Source: Demequina lignilytica
Lineage (GTDB): Bacteria > Actinomycetota > Actinomycetes > Actinomycetales > Demequinaceae
Direction of reading: 5' to 3'
Assembly: GCF_030418305.1 (NCBI RefSeq)
Contig: NZ_JAUHPX010000006.1
Location: forward strand, 62,001 to 126,000
DNA length: 64,000 nucleotides
The translations under genes and the position numbers were made by a program. The number at the start of each line of letters is the position of its first letter. Within the stretch, counting starts at the first letter, position 1. The notes under the pieces are model-generated. The model ran no database searches. It worked only from the letters and a program-made list of their open reading frames with translations, and had not been told where the DNA came from. Below, one piece after another: positions 23,320 through 33,456 of the stretch.

Positions 23320-26300
23320 CGAAGAAGTTGCGCCGCCGCGGTCACCACATGCGCGTCAACGAGCACTCCGTTGTCGACCCACTCAACGGCGTCGACCAGT
23401 TCGAGGTGCTCGATTACCTCCACGGCAGGGTGATCTGAGTCGTCGATCAGATCCAGCAGCTCCGGCGTGAGCGGCGGGAGCGCCATGAGGCCACGGCTGG
23501 TCGATTCTCCGAACTCCTTCACCCACGGAAGGATCCACTCGGGCCGCACTCCAGTGCTCTGAAGGAAGTGGCGCGCGAGCTCTGGATCCCTGACAACCTC
23601 GATGGCCTCTTCGAGCGCGGCGTCTCGCGCCTGTCCGCCGGCGACCAGACCCAGCGCCTTCTCGACGAGTTCGGGCCACCCGCCCGTTGCCTGCCTGAGC
23701 GCTTCGCGCTCGCCCTGTGTGGAGAATCCGGAGTCCTGGATCGTACGCAAGCCGTCGGTTGTCCACCGCGCAAGCCTGATGGTCGGGAACCGCTCCCCGT
23801 ATGCGTTGACGTCAACCGGTCCGTCAATAGCCGCGATAACTGTAGCGTCGGCCCCTGGCGTGTTCGAGAGCTTCCGGATGGCCTGCTGACACGCCTCCGT
23901 GGACAGGTGCGAATCGAGCAGGTCAAGGATGATGTGGCGCTCCAGATCACTGCGGAGCCGCTGGCTCAGGTGCTGCGGTGTCACTCGCGTGGATGGCGTG
24001 CTGCGTTGCTCTGCGGTCTCCAGGAGTGTCTGCGCCACTCGAGCGATACCGAGGGCTTCTGTACCGATCACGAACTGGATCGGGTCCGTGCGATCCAGCA
24101 GACGAGCCAGATCCGCGTCGGCGAGCGGCGAGCGAACGTCACCTCCCGAGGATTCGCGCGGCCGGATAATCCGCCTATTGAGCGCCGGGTTGTAGGTTGG
24201 AGCGACCTCAAGGCCTTCTGCGACCTCGAGGAGCTCCTCCTCGATCTGCTGCCGCGTGCCGAGCAAGGATCGGATGTTCGGGCTCCGCAGTACGTAGTCA
24301 CCGGTCTCGCGCCGATGAAGCACACCGAGCCCCTTCATCTCATCGAGGTATCGACGGAACTCCGCACTGGAGATCGCGCCTTGCGCGAACCCTTGCGGCC
24401 AGTAGTCGGCGCACGCGAGGTGAAGGTCTCGAGGTGAGAAGGCAGTACCGGCGTCCGCCTCGAACGACAGCACGGCCGTGACCAAGGCGATGACGCGATA
24501 CCGGTTGTCGAGGTTGATCGTCCAGTGAAAGCGCTCTCGGATGCCCTCGCGCACCTCGGGCTTGGCGTAGACGTCCTCGACATCCTGGGTGGTGATCTGG
24601 ATTCGCCCGCCACCCTTGGTGAGTCCGCGCTCGCTCATGTGATTGACGAGCGCCTCGCATGCGATCTGGATGAGGCTTGCCTGGTAGTTGGTGAGGAGCA
24701 GTAGCCGCCAGATCGTCTCGCTGCTGGCGAACTCGTAGCCAAGAGCTCGCAGCGGATCATTCACGAGGTTCTGCGCCTCACTGGGCGTCAGGGGACCGAT
24801 CAGCGTGTCCCGGCCGCCATGCGCCACTGGAGTGTTCGGCATGTCGTGGAATCGCTGCACCTGGTGGAGTCCAGCGAACACCGGCTTGAACCGACGATGC
24901 GAGTTCTCCATCAGCCCCTTGAGGCGCTGGAGGACGGGGAACCCGCCGAGCCCACCACTAGCCGTCTCGCTCGCGTCTTCCGTCAGGAAGTTGTCGGCTT
25001 CGTCGAGCAGCAGCAGCAGACGTCGAGAAGGATCGGACTCGAGCCATCGCTCAATCCCTGCGACGACGTTGTCGGCGGTCCACTTCTGGCGCTGTGCAGA
25101 GAGGACGTCCGCCTTGATGAGCCTCTGCGCCAGCTCCGGCCATAGTGCCGAGGCACGTTGCGCCTCGCCGATATTGGCCGCCTTCAGGTCAAGGTAGACG
25201 GCCGTCGTTCGCCCGGCCGACGTGGACCCGTTACCGTCGCGCTGGCCGTTGAGGCCGCGCTCGACCTTGCGGAGCAGGGCGGACTTGCCCAGTTGCCGAC
25301 CACCGTAGACGAACATCGACCCGGATGCGTCGATGATCTCCTTGCGTTCTCGCTCGCGACCGACGAATACCTCGTCGGGCACCTCACCGCCAGCGAAGGG
25401 CGCGTACGGGTTGATGGTGGTGAAGGGAAGTGTGACGCGCTGCGTCGCCTTCCACGTGGGCTCGGATCTCGTCGACAGCCACGCGATCACTGCCGCATCG
25501 ATGATCATGGGCGAGAAGGACGTGCCGCGGCGGGTTGTGAGGCGACGCAGTTGGGTGCGCTGGTCGACTGAGAGCACTCCGAAGTACAAGATGATGTTCG
25601 GTTCGTTCTGCCGGTCTGTATCCACATACTGGAGAAGCTTCTGCGGATCATGGACGTCGTCCCACACAAGAGTGAGGTCGAATCGTCCGTGAGCCTTGCT
25701 ACCGAAGAGCGGCACGTAGGACCCGTCAATCGGGCTAGCCCCGACGACGAATGAAGCGAAGTCGGCTCGCCGGCTGCGTCCCTGCTCACGGAACCAGCCG
25801 CTCGCGTCAGGAACGAGTCCGAGCATTCTCAACACACTGGTCAGATTCTCTTTGAACCGCCTGCCTTGCTTCTCACGCTCCAAGTCACCCCACGCGCGAA
25901 GGCCTGCACCGAGACGCTCGTGGGTTGGAGTCGTCACTGCGCCCAGGTGGACACGTGCTCTCTCGATCGACGAAGACCGATCTCCCCGCTTCGCCTCCGC
26001 TGCTTCGACCACGTCAGGAAAGAACTCTGCGAAGTCATCGGATTCAAAAGAATCCGCTACCGGCAAGGGCTCGCCATCTTCGGCGAACGTCAGGTACTCG
26101 ACGGCAAGCGGCTCATCGCCGGAGTCGATCAGGCGAAGGATGCGGGTCCGGTCCGTCTCATCGACGACGCGGTGTGCCCGCTCCCGCAGGTTCGTCTGCA
26201 CTCCGTCCAGGAGTGACATCGCGCTTTGCGCCACGTCGTCCAATGCTTGGAGCGCCAGGTCATAGCGGCGCTCGTCGTGGACAGTCGATGCGCCAGCAAG

Positions 26301-29300
26301 CTGCGCGGTCGCTCCGACGACGGCGTCCCTTCCCTTCGGTTCGCCCTTGCTGTCAACACCGAGCGCCTGGACTCGGGCGACAAGGCGGGCGGTCTCCGAG
26401 TAGCGGATGCGAAAGCGCTTCGCCGACAGCGCCGCGGAGTCACGAAGCAAGTCCTCAAGCTCCTCGCTTCGCTCGATGCCCTGCCTGTCGATCCACTGTT
26501 CCGCAGCCTCTCCGTTGCCACGTTCGAGGTAGCCGCGCGCGACCTCCATCGGATCGCGAGGACTTCTCAACGCGTCAAGCTCATGCATCTCCGGATCGCG
26601 GGCCAGGTTGCCGCGCTCGTCGCGCTCAACTTCGAAGAGCGGTGCCATCTCCTGAGCAAGTGCGGCAGCAAAGGTCTCCGCAGACGCGACCCCGTCTTCA
26701 CGCAGCCACTGGATCAGCCGTGCGATCGCGGCGTCGCCAACGCTCCGCACCTCAAACTCGGTCAAACTGTCGCAGGCTGCAAAGAACTCACTCGCGCCTG
26801 CATCGTTGCGACCGGCACGCACGGCCGCAATGGTCTCAGCCCGCAGTTCGCTCACCTGCTCGGAGAGTGCTTCAACGTCATCAAAGTACGAGAGCATGCG
26901 CTGACGAGCGCCCGCTTCGACCTCCTGGCGTAGCTGAGTGCGCACGCTGACGTGTTCGTCCGCATACGCGATCAGGCGGGCGCGCGCGTCCTTTCCAGAG
27001 AACTGCCGGGCTCCCTCGCGCAGTCGATCCCAGGTCTCGCGAGGCACGGCTACTCCCGCCGCTTCGTTCTCGGCGGTCTCGGCCAGAAGGTTGAGGTGGG
27101 TTCCGATTGCCTCGTTGTTCCGTGCAAGGAAGTGCATGATCTTGGAGGCACGCTGGTAGTTGATCTTGGAGTTTGCGATCGCGGCGAGGGTCTCACGCGC
27201 GCTGGTCGCGAGGCTCGTCCAATGATCCGATGCTGGGGCAGCGTCAGGCTTGACCGTCGGACGTTCGAAGTTGCGTGCTGCGAACTGGATGATCTCCTCA
27301 AGTGCTCGCGCTTGCGGGTAGCCTTCGAAACTGATCGAGCTCGACAGGCTCCCGATCTGTCCGGTGGGGTCGTACCCGAGCGACAGTGCCAGTCTCGTTG
27401 ACGCGGCAAGCAGCAACCGAAGGTCGCCTCCGCTCAGTGTCGCGACCGCGTCGGCGTCGGGCCAGATGTCCGCCAGGTCGGTGGCGAGACGCCCGGGCTT
27501 GCAATTCCAGGCCGCTGCGAACGCCCTGAGCGCAGCCACGCGCTCTGTCGCCGTTCCGGTCCGCTCCGCGACCATGTACGCGAGGAGTTCGCGACCGTCT
27601 CGGACCAGGCACGCGATGTCCGACGGAGACTCGCCCTGCCACGGGTCCTCGCGAGCCACTCCGGCGTACTCGGGCGACTCGACAGCATCAGATGCGACTT
27701 CAGCAGCCAGCCCGCCGCTGCCACGCGACACATTGCCGACGCTGGCCGCGTTGTCGTCGCCAGGTTCATCCGCAACAACCTCAGTCGAGCCCAGCTCGAT
27801 GCCCTGGCCGGTCGCGTCTAGGGACGAATCCGGCGGCCCTTCGGAGTTGGTGCCGTCGTCCGAGGCCGCATCATCGTCCTGCTCGGTCGCCTCCGCACGG
27901 GCAGCTCGGTCGCCGCTCTGCGAATCTTCCAGTGCATCGGTCGCCGATTGCTCTGTGCCGGAGGTCTCCGAATTCTCGACGCGCGCAGTCCCCGAAGCCT
28001 CGGCGGCAGTGGGCTCCTTCGCATCATCGGGAGAATCCTCATCCCCGTTCATTCCGACGTCCAACCTGGGCACAGTGATGAGGCCGCGTCCGGCGGCCAT
28101 CACGAGTACCGGGTGGTCGGGAAGGCCCTCGGCGGCGAGCGTCTGAGCCTCAAAGGTCGCCCCTAGCCCGCCTGACGCGCCTTCGGCAGGCTCGGATACG
28201 AGGTCAATGAGAGTCAGCAGCGCCTCGAGGCCTGCATCGCTGTCGTGCTGCGGCATGCGTGATGCCTCGTCTGCCTTCGCAGCGACGGCGTCGATGTCGC
28301 TCGCAAGCTCGTCGGGGCCCGTCATCTCAACCAGGCGACGGAGCCATGCGCGCGCTGGGTCGATGAAGTCGCGACGCAAGTCTTCGAGCACATCTCGCAG
28401 TTCGTCGCGGCCGCGCGCACCGTATTCGTCCGCAGCAGCGCCCAGAGCGTCCAGGAACCCGTGCAGTCGCTCGAGTTCGTCCGTCGATGGCATCGTGCCC
28501 TCAGCGAGGGCAGCGGCAACCCCGGCTGAGTCCTCGATCGCTCCGTCCCAACGCTTCCCAATCAGTTCCTCAAGTTCCTCCAACCCGAGGGTGTCTGCGA
28601 GTTCGCGGTCTGCGTGCATATGCCCAGGCTCGAACTCCACAACCGAATTGGCTGAAGGTTGAGCCGGCGACGTGTCGGACTCCACCACCCGGGCGCTCAC
28701 CGAAGAGCCATCAGCGGCTCCCTCAAGCAAGGCGCGCACGTCCGCTCGCGTTGGAGGCGCTTCCGGCAGTGAGGGGTAAGCCGAGGCGAGACTCCCGTAT
28801 GCCTCGCGCGCCGCAGGCACCGTGTCTGCAAGGAGAGCCAACGCGAGCGCGCCCCGGGATTCACCGGAATGCGCGGCCTGCAGGAGTACCAGGTCGCCGA
28901 GGGGATCCTCATCGAGACACAGGGCGACGAGGCCCTCGAGTACGACGCGAGGCACTTCAGTTTCGAGGTCGATCTCCGATGCGTCGCACTGCAGCAGCGC
29001 AGTGGCAACGTGCTCGGGGACCTGCGCCGCGTTGACCGGATGTGCCGACGCCAACGCATCAAGTGCCCTTGTCTGCATTGAGCCACCCGGCGTCTGGAGG
29101 TGCTTCAGGAAGGGAGCGACCACCTTTGCATCAAATTGTCCTCCGCTGGGCAGACCGATCGACTCCCGAAGCCTCTTGACCGTCTTCGGGGACCACACGC
29201 GCCCAAGTGCGGTGAGCGCGCTCGGATTGACGTTGTTGGCCATTTCCGATGCCAGTTCGGCGATTGGCATTGCCTCGGCGATTTCTCCCTTTGTGGGCCA

Positions 29301-29378
29301 CTCACCGCGCTCCCCCACCGAATTCGCGCGTGCGGAAAGACCCGACCCAGAAATTGACAACCGATACCCCCCAGGCAT
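23316..29378 (-). CDS. Giant (2,020-residue) STAND-like ATPase, putative defence protein
   Basis: Layout by residue: 1-430 helical N-terminus; about 440-570 very acidic, Ser/Glu/Asp-rich linker; 600-1,250 long helical region; 1,260-1,340 a beta segment (SKAHGRFDLTLVWDD, NIILYFGVLS); 1,350-1,650 the ATPase with YGGRQLGKSALLR (Walker A Lys1365) and LLLLLDEADNFL (Walker B Asp1459), then FAGLHQVQRF and LLLTNYQASLIQ; then a winged-helix-like part and a helical C-terminus. The ATPase core belongs to a recurring but, as far as I know, functionally undescribed family. The start is uncertain: ATG 29378, TTG 29360 (after GGGGGG) or ATG 29270. Coupled to the HEPN-like gene. Confidence 0.8.
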   Translation of the reverse strand: MPGGYRLSISGSGLSARANSVGERGEWPTKGEIAEAMPIAELASEMANNVNPSALTALGRVWSPKTVKRLRESIGLPSGGQFDAKVVAPFLKHLQTPGGSMQTRALDALASAHPVNAAQVPEHVATALLQCDASEIDLETEVPRVVLEGLVALCLDEDPLGDLVLLQAAHSGESRGALALALLADTVPAAREAYGSLASAYPSLPEAPPTRADVRALLEGAADGSSVSARVVESDTSPAQPSANSVVEFEPGHMHADRELADTLGLEELEELIGKRWDGAIEDSAGVAAALAEGTMPSTDELERLHGFLDALGAAADEYGARGRDELRDVLEDLRRDFIDPARAWLRRLVEMTGPDELASDIDAVAAKADEASRMPQHDSDAGLEALLTLIDLVSEPAEGASGGLGATFEAQTLAAEGLPDHPVLVMAAGRGLITVPRLDVGMNGDEDSPDDAKEPTAAEASGTARVENSETSGTEQSATDALEDSQSGDRAARAEATEQDDDAASDDGTNSEGPPDSSLDATGQGIELGSTEVVADEPGDDNAASVGNVSRGSGGLAAEVASDAVESPEYAGVAREDPWQGESPSDIACLVRDGRELLAYMVAERTGTATERVAALRAFAAAWNCKPGRLATDLADIWPDADAVATLSGGDLRLLLAASTRLALSLGYDPTGQIGSLSSSISFEGYPQARALEEIIQFAARNFERPTVKPDAAPASDHWTSLATSARETLAAIANSKINYQRASKIMHFLARNNEAIGTHLNLLAETAENEAAGVAVPRETWDRLREGARQFSGKDARARLIAYADEHVSVRTQLRQEVEAGARQRMLSYFDDVEALSEQVSELRAETIAAVRAGRNDAGASEFFAACDSLTEFEVRSVGDAAIARLIQWLREDGVASAETFAAALAQEMAPLFEVERDERGNLARDPEMHELDALRSPRDPMEVARGYLERGNGEAAEQWIDRQGIERSEELEDLLRDSAALSAKRFRIRYSETARLVARVQALGVDSKGEPKGRDAVVGATAQLAGASTVHDERRYDLALQALDDVAQSAMSLLDGVQTNLRERAHRVVDETDRTRILRLIDSGDEPLAVEYLTFAEDGEPLPVADSFESDDFAEFFPDVVEAAEAKRGDRSSSIERARVHLGAVTTPTHERLGAGLRAWGDLEREKQGRRFKENLTSVLRMLGLVPDASGWFREQGRSRRADFASFVVGASPIDGSYVPLFGSKAHGRFDLTLVWDDVHDPQKLLQYVDTDRQNEPNIILYFGVLSVDQRTQLRRLTTRRGTSFSPMIIDAAVIAWLSTRSEPTWKATQRVTLPFTTINPYAPFAGGEVPDEVFVGRERERKEIIDASGSMFVYGGRQLGKSALLRKVERGLNGQRDGNGSTSAGRTTAVYLDLKAANIGEAQRASALWPELAQRLIKADVLSAQRQKWTADNVVAGIERWLESDPSRRLLLLLDEADNFLTEDASETASGGLGGFPVLQRLKGLMENSHRRFKPVFAGLHQVQRFHDMPNTPVAHGGRDTLIGPLTPSEAQNLVNDPLRALGYEFASSETIWRLLLLTNYQASLIQIACEALVNHMSERGLTKGGGRIQITTQDVEDVYAKPEVREGIRERFHWTINLDNRYRVIALVTAVLSFEADAGTAFSPRDLHLACADYWPQGFAQGAISSAEFRRYLDEMKGLGVLHRRETGDYVLRSPNIRSLLGTRQQIEEELLEVAEGLEVAPTYNPALNRRIIRPRESSGGDVRSPLADADLARLLDRTDPIQFVIGTEALGIARVAQTLLETAEQRSTPSTRVTPQHLSQRLRSDLERHIILDLLDSHLSTEACQQAIRKLSNTPGADATVIAAIDGPVDVNAYGERFPTIRLARWTTDGLRTIQDSGFSTQGEREALRQATGGWPELVEKALGLVAGGQARDAALEEAIEVVRDPELARHFLQSTGVRPEWILPWVKEFGESTSRGLMALPPLTPELLDLIDDSDHPAVEVIEHLELVDAVEWVDNGVLVDAHVVTAAAQLLR

Positions 29379-30188
29379 AGCGAGCTACAGCGCTCGAATT
29401 GCACCCTACTCGCCTTCGTGGGGTGCGGCGCAACCACCCGTTCGAGGCGTTTCTACATGTTTGCAGCGAACTACCCGCCCCTGGCCCAAACACCTGCGGG
29501 GCTCCCTGATCAGCACACATTCTGTATGCACCCGCAATCGCATGGCGAAGCGTTGCCTCGCGCCATGGAGCACCGAGAATGCTGCGCAGTGGGCGTGGGT
29601 CGCCGGCAAGTGCCCGGAGCGTTTGCGCCGGCCAACACGCCAACGGGGACCGCACCGGGCTCATGCCCGAAACGGATGCCCGCCGAGCGCTCGACCGTCG
29701 TGGTGGACGCGCCCTCGGCGACGTCCTAGCTGATCGACCAACGGATGCGTGAGGTCACAGCCCGATCACTTCGGGAGATCACCGCTCGCTCGTGGTGGGC
29801 GCGGCTCGCTAAGTGTGCCGAAACTCGGGTCTCAGCTGGTAACAGCAGGAGAGCCTTGGCAGGTTCCACCGCGGCGGCGATGTGGTGTCAAAGCACGTCC
29901 GTACTCACCCGTCGCGCGTGCGGCCACGCTGTGAGAGCCATCCTCTGCGCGCATCCCAATGCTCTCTCAGCGAGTAGCCGACGAAGATCCCCCCGCCGTC
30001 CAACATTTGCGCGCACGGAGTTGCGCCTGCCGCGCTGTGGACGCACGCCGAGCGCCGGGCGGCGAGCGCCCACCCGAGCCCACGCGCGCTTTGGGCCACG
30101 GTTGCGGCAGAACCTCCGGTGCCGCTTCGTGCGTTTTGGGTATATTGCCTGGTAAAAGACGTACACCTGGAGCTGTAGTGTCAGGCGC
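29379..30188. other. Gene-free stretch upstream of the giant gene
   Basis: About 800 bases between divergent genes. Open frames exist but lack ribosome sites and have chance-like composition. A TATATT at 30141-30146 could be the -10 box of the gene at 30189, although no matching -35 is seen. Regulatory DNA for the giant gene probably lies in the first 150 bases. Confidence 0.45.
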
Positions 30189-30665
30189 ATGGACCTGGAC
30201 TGGAATGACATCGTCAACACCGCACTGGGCGCGGTTGCCGGTTCTGCAGTGACCCTGGCACTCGCGTATGTCGAGTTTCGCGCGCGCGATCGCAGTGAGT
30301 TCAATGCGGCGATCTCGCGCCTCCTTGAGGCGCTCAATGGTTGGTACGTCGCCGAGGCCGGCATGGCGTACGACGCGCGCTCTGACGTCGCCAAGCATGC
30401 TCGACTCGCCAGCCACGCGCAGGCGCTGAGCGTGGCCAGCGAAGTCGTTGGCGTTGCGGAAGCGAAGGCGAAGGCCGACGTGGAGGCTTTCGAACTAGTC
30501 CTCCGTGCAGTGAACTACCCTCCGGCAATGGGAGACCAGGCTCGGCTCATGCGCGCTTTCAAGGTTTCGCGCGCAGTCACAGACTGGCGCGCCGGAGCGA
30601 TCGACACCACGGGGCTTTGTGACGCCATCAGAGGCCTGCTCGGTGAGGTCGCGGCCGCCGTGTGA
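30189..30665 (+). CDS. Small membrane-anchored hypothetical protein
   Basis: A 158-residue protein. Residues 8-28 (IVNTALGAVAGSAVTLALAY) form one transmembrane helix near the N-terminus. The rest is helical and probably cytosolic (EFRARDRSEFNAAISRLLEAL...). No family recognised; small membrane proteins of this layout occur in mobile and defence regions. Confidence 0.6.
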   Translation: MDLDWNDIVNTALGAVAGSAVTLALAYVEFRARDRSEFNAAISRLLEALNGWYVAEAGMAYDARSDVAKHARLASHAQALSVASEVVGVAEAKAKADVEAFELVLRAVNYPPAMGDQARLMRAFKVSRAVTDWRAGAIDTTGLCDAIRGLLGEVAAAV

Positions 30666-30930
30666 GCCCCGAAGCGCTCGGCGGACGATCCGGGCATGGT
30701 GAACGGATGGGCGACGTCTTGACCTGAACCTAGCCGTCTCGCGCCGCAACGCCCCGAGCGGGTTCGAGTCCGCGCGGCTTGAAGTCGTGTCACTGTCCGT
30801 CTGTAGCGAAGTCGCCGCACCGTCCAGGCAACTGAACTGTGTGCTACCCGAGCCCGCGTCACCCTACTCGGCTACATTCGAAGCACCGGCTGCTCAAGCA
30901 GCAACGTTCGCGCAACCAGAGGGGGAGATC

Positions 30931-31203
30931 GTGAGCGGGATCGACGACTTGAGGGCGCGTGCCGAGGCCGAGCGGCAGCGTGCGAGTGACGCCTACGACG
31001 AAGTTGAGAACGACCTTGCTGGGGCGAAGGAACTGCTCGAACAGCTCGAGCAGGAGGATCTTGATAGCCCGAAACGAAGTGCTTCACGCGAGAACAAGAT
31101 GCGAATCGTCGAAGACGAGATCGAGGGTCTGCGGCAGGATCTCGCCGATGCGGAGGACGACCTCACCCGAGCGATCTCCTTCTGGGATGAAGTCAACGGC
31201 TGA
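30931..31203 (+). CDS. Small coiled-coil protein
   Basis: A 90-residue protein from a GTG preceded by GGGGGAGA. It is almost entirely one charged coiled coil (SGIDDLRARAEAERQRASDA, then heptads through 'LEQLEQEDLDSPKRSASRENKM' split by a short break). No family recognised. It lies 81 bases before the paralogue of the 14548 gene. Confidence 0.6.
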   Translation: MSGIDDLRARAEAERQRASDAYDEVENDLAGAKELLEQLEQEDLDSPKRSASRENKMRIVEDEIEGLRQDLADAEDDLTRAISFWDEVNG

Positions 31204-31283
31204 GCACCCGAAGAATCGCAGCGTCCGTGATCGACGCACGGCCTGAGGACAGCCCGCCGGCCGCTGTGTCCAAGGAGGCACTC

Positions 31284-31826
31284 GTGAGCACGATCGCACC
31301 ATCGATCCCTTCCATCGGAGCTGATGGCTCATGGGGTGGTGGAGAAATGCTGTGGGCGTTGCATGCGCCCTGCGGATGCACCACCGGCTGGTTTGCCACG
31401 TCCAGACCAGGAATGGGTCCATTGCTGGACGAGGACTCGGTGTGGGAGGTGTCCTGCTATGGACCTACCCGCATCAGCCGAATGCGTGCCGAGGGTTGGC
31501 GGTGGCTTTGGGAGCCGGACGAGACCGTGTATTCGGCAATGAGGCGCGACTGCCGACACACGCCCACGCATGGGTCGAGCATTTTCACCGTTCCCGATGG
31601 CCATACCTGGGCGGCCCTTTCGGCGACCGCGACGGTCGAGCACCTTGTGTGGGATTGGGAAGAAGACCTGCTCCGTGATGACCCGTCCAACTACGTGAGC
31701 GACGAAGTCGCGCCATTGTGCGGTGACAAGGTCAGCGGGCCTTGGTGGAAGGTGGCCAACGCTGGCCCATGTCCTGCCTGCGAGAACGCGGCTGCCAAGA
31801 TAGGACCAACCTCCACGTCATGGTGA
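31284..31826 (+). CDS. Hypothetical Cys-containing protein, paralogue of the gene at 14548
   Basis: A 180-residue protein from a GTG with AAGGAGG at ideal spacing. It shares landmarks with the 14548 protein: LWALHAPCGCTTGW, GMGPLLDEDSVWEV, SRMRAEGWRW, EVAPLCG, PWWKVANAGPCPACE. Conserved cysteines (CGC, then CPAC) suggest a metal site. Two diverged copies 16.7 kb apart within one accessory region point to duplication or separate arrival of related modules. Function unknown. Confidence 0.7.
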   Translation: MSTIAPSIPSIGADGSWGGGEMLWALHAPCGCTTGWFATSRPGMGPLLDEDSVWEVSCYGPTRISRMRAEGWRWLWEPDETVYSAMRRDCRHTPTHGSSIFTVPDGHTWAALSATATVEHLVWDWEEDLLRDDPSNYVSDEVAPLCGDKVSGPWWKVANAGPCPACENAAAKIGPTSTSW

Positions 31827-31965
31827 CTCGGACCGGCACCTGGACCAACAGCGCGGACTGTGGCTTGCAGTCACCTGTTGGAGAGGGCGACGCCATTGTG
31901 CACTGCCACGACGCCCGTCTCATGGCGTCACCGCTTCAGAGCCCGCGACAGCAGGAGTCCAAGCG

Positions 31966-33396
31966 ATGAGTGTTGGTGACCCGTCGCTCGAAGATAGCCT
32001 GTCCGGGGAGTACGGAGCCCGTCTCGCGATTGAAGTAGCACGCTTGCTCGATGGCGGCGCGATACTGACTAACCTCCACCTCATCGAAGTACTCGGCATC
32101 CTCAAGACACGTGGGCCGTTGCGCGGCGGCATGAGCCCCGCGACCTACAGGAATTGGGCCTCTCGGCACCTCGCGGGCGACGACGTGAGCGTGCTTGAGG
32201 AAGCCATGCGCTTGCATCGCTCGAACGCATTGGGCCGCCATCGGCTAGCCACGGTGGCAGGCTATGAACACCAACACCTCAGGGTCAATGAATTTGGACT
32301 GCATCGAGACGCTTCGCGAATCGCCACTGAACTCGGAAGTGACCACGCGGACGTCATCGCGCTTGAGTTGGACGTGATCCTTCGCTCCCTCCGTGAAGCG
32401 GGACTCGACCACGAAGCGGACGCAGTTGAACTGACCCGAGACCTCGTGCTGCGATTGGCTGGCGAGGCAGGCGAGGGCGATCGGCGTCTCGTGCAGATGT
32501 ACGCGCCACTGGAGTCCGAGTCCATAGACCATGCGACACCCGACCTTGTCGTCGGGTTCCGCAACCGCACGCGTGTGCTACGCGCCAGCGAACTAGAGCG
32601 GGCCAAGAATTACAGGTCTCAGAGTCGACTTGAGCGCGAGTGGTTCCCAGAGGATTGGACGGCTGAGCTTCACAAGTCACGCGCGGGCCGGGCCGCCCTG
32701 CTGGAGCGTGTGCTCACCGCTTTCGAACTGGCTGATGAGCCAGAATTCGCCGCGGACACGGAAGACGCGCAGCGCGCACGAAACCTGACGAAGGGCACGC
32801 GCCACAGCGCGCGAGACGAATTGAGCCGCTTCCCGTCGGACGTGAACGAGTTCCTCCCGACTGAAGAGGACGAGTCAGCGGGATGGCCTGCCGATGAGCG
32901 CCTGTCGCTGCACCTCAGATGGTGGGCCCATGAAACCGCGCCGAGCGCGAGGATCACGCTGTTGCGCACCGGCGTAGGTGAGAACCTCAACGAGGCTGAA
33001 CTCGAGGGGCTAACGGCGATCGCGTCCGGGCTTCAGATTTCCGTCCTTCGACGACTCACCACGGATCTTGGTGGCGAAGGCCCGGTTTCCGCGGCGATTG
33101 CGTCCCCGTTCGGCAAGTACGCCGCACGTTGGGGAGAACCCAAGAAGTCCGAGGAGTGGAGCGAGCTACGCCGCGAACTTGCCTCCTTGCGCAACCCCGA
33201 ATCGGATGAAGGATCTGGTTCCGCGAGCCTGAACTACGAGCTTGCGACGAAGGTGCGAAGCCTCAACCAGCGCCTACGCCGGTATGGCGCAACACTGGGG
33301 GACCTACCGCCTTACGCACGCCTTGATCCGCGCGCAAAGGAGGAGCTGACGCGCGCACTTCTCAAGTTCGATCAGTGGGAGCATCAGAGTAGGTAG
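31966..33396 (+). CDS. Hypothetical protein, convergent paralogue of the gene at 33457
   Basis: A 476-residue protein. The N-terminal 130 residues carry 'RLAIEVARLLDGGAILTNLH', 'RGPLRGGMSPATYRNW' and a helical stretch ending in 'SDHADVIALELDVILRS'. The equivalent blocks occur in the opposite-strand gene downstream. The middle and C-terminus are charged helices without a known motif. No family recognised. The RGG.s..T.R.W segment could be a helix-turn-helix, which is inference. Confidence 0.6.
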   Translation: MSVGDPSLEDSLSGEYGARLAIEVARLLDGGAILTNLHLIEVLGILKTRGPLRGGMSPATYRNWASRHLAGDDVSVLEEAMRLHRSNALGRHRLATVAGYEHQHLRVNEFGLHRDASRIATELGSDHADVIALELDVILRSLREAGLDHEADAVELTRDLVLRLAGEAGEGDRRLVQMYAPLESESIDHATPDLVVGFRNRTRVLRASELERAKNYRSQSRLEREWFPEDWTAELHKSRAGRAALLERVLTAFELADEPEFAADTEDAQRARNLTKGTRHSARDELSRFPSDVNEFLPTEEDESAGWPADERLSLHLRWWAHETAPSARITLLRTGVGENLNEAELEGLTAIASGLQISVLRRLTTDLGGEGPVSAAIASPFGKYAARWGEPKKSEEWSELRRELASLRNPESDEGSGSASLNYELATKVRSLNQRLRRYGATLGDLPPYARLDPRAKEELTRALLKFDQWEHQSR

Positions 33397-33456
33397 GAAC
33401 CGGTGACGGTGCCCCAGCAGGACTCGGTCGCCTCAGGAGCACATCAAGGATCTCCA

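Noticed and set aside
30751..30775. Possible tRNA 3' part (GGTTCGAGTCC, like a T-arm)
   Set aside because: The T-loop word is present, but a 5-bp T stem cannot be formed around a 7-base loop, and no acceptor stem, anticodon arm or CCA is found upstream or downstream.
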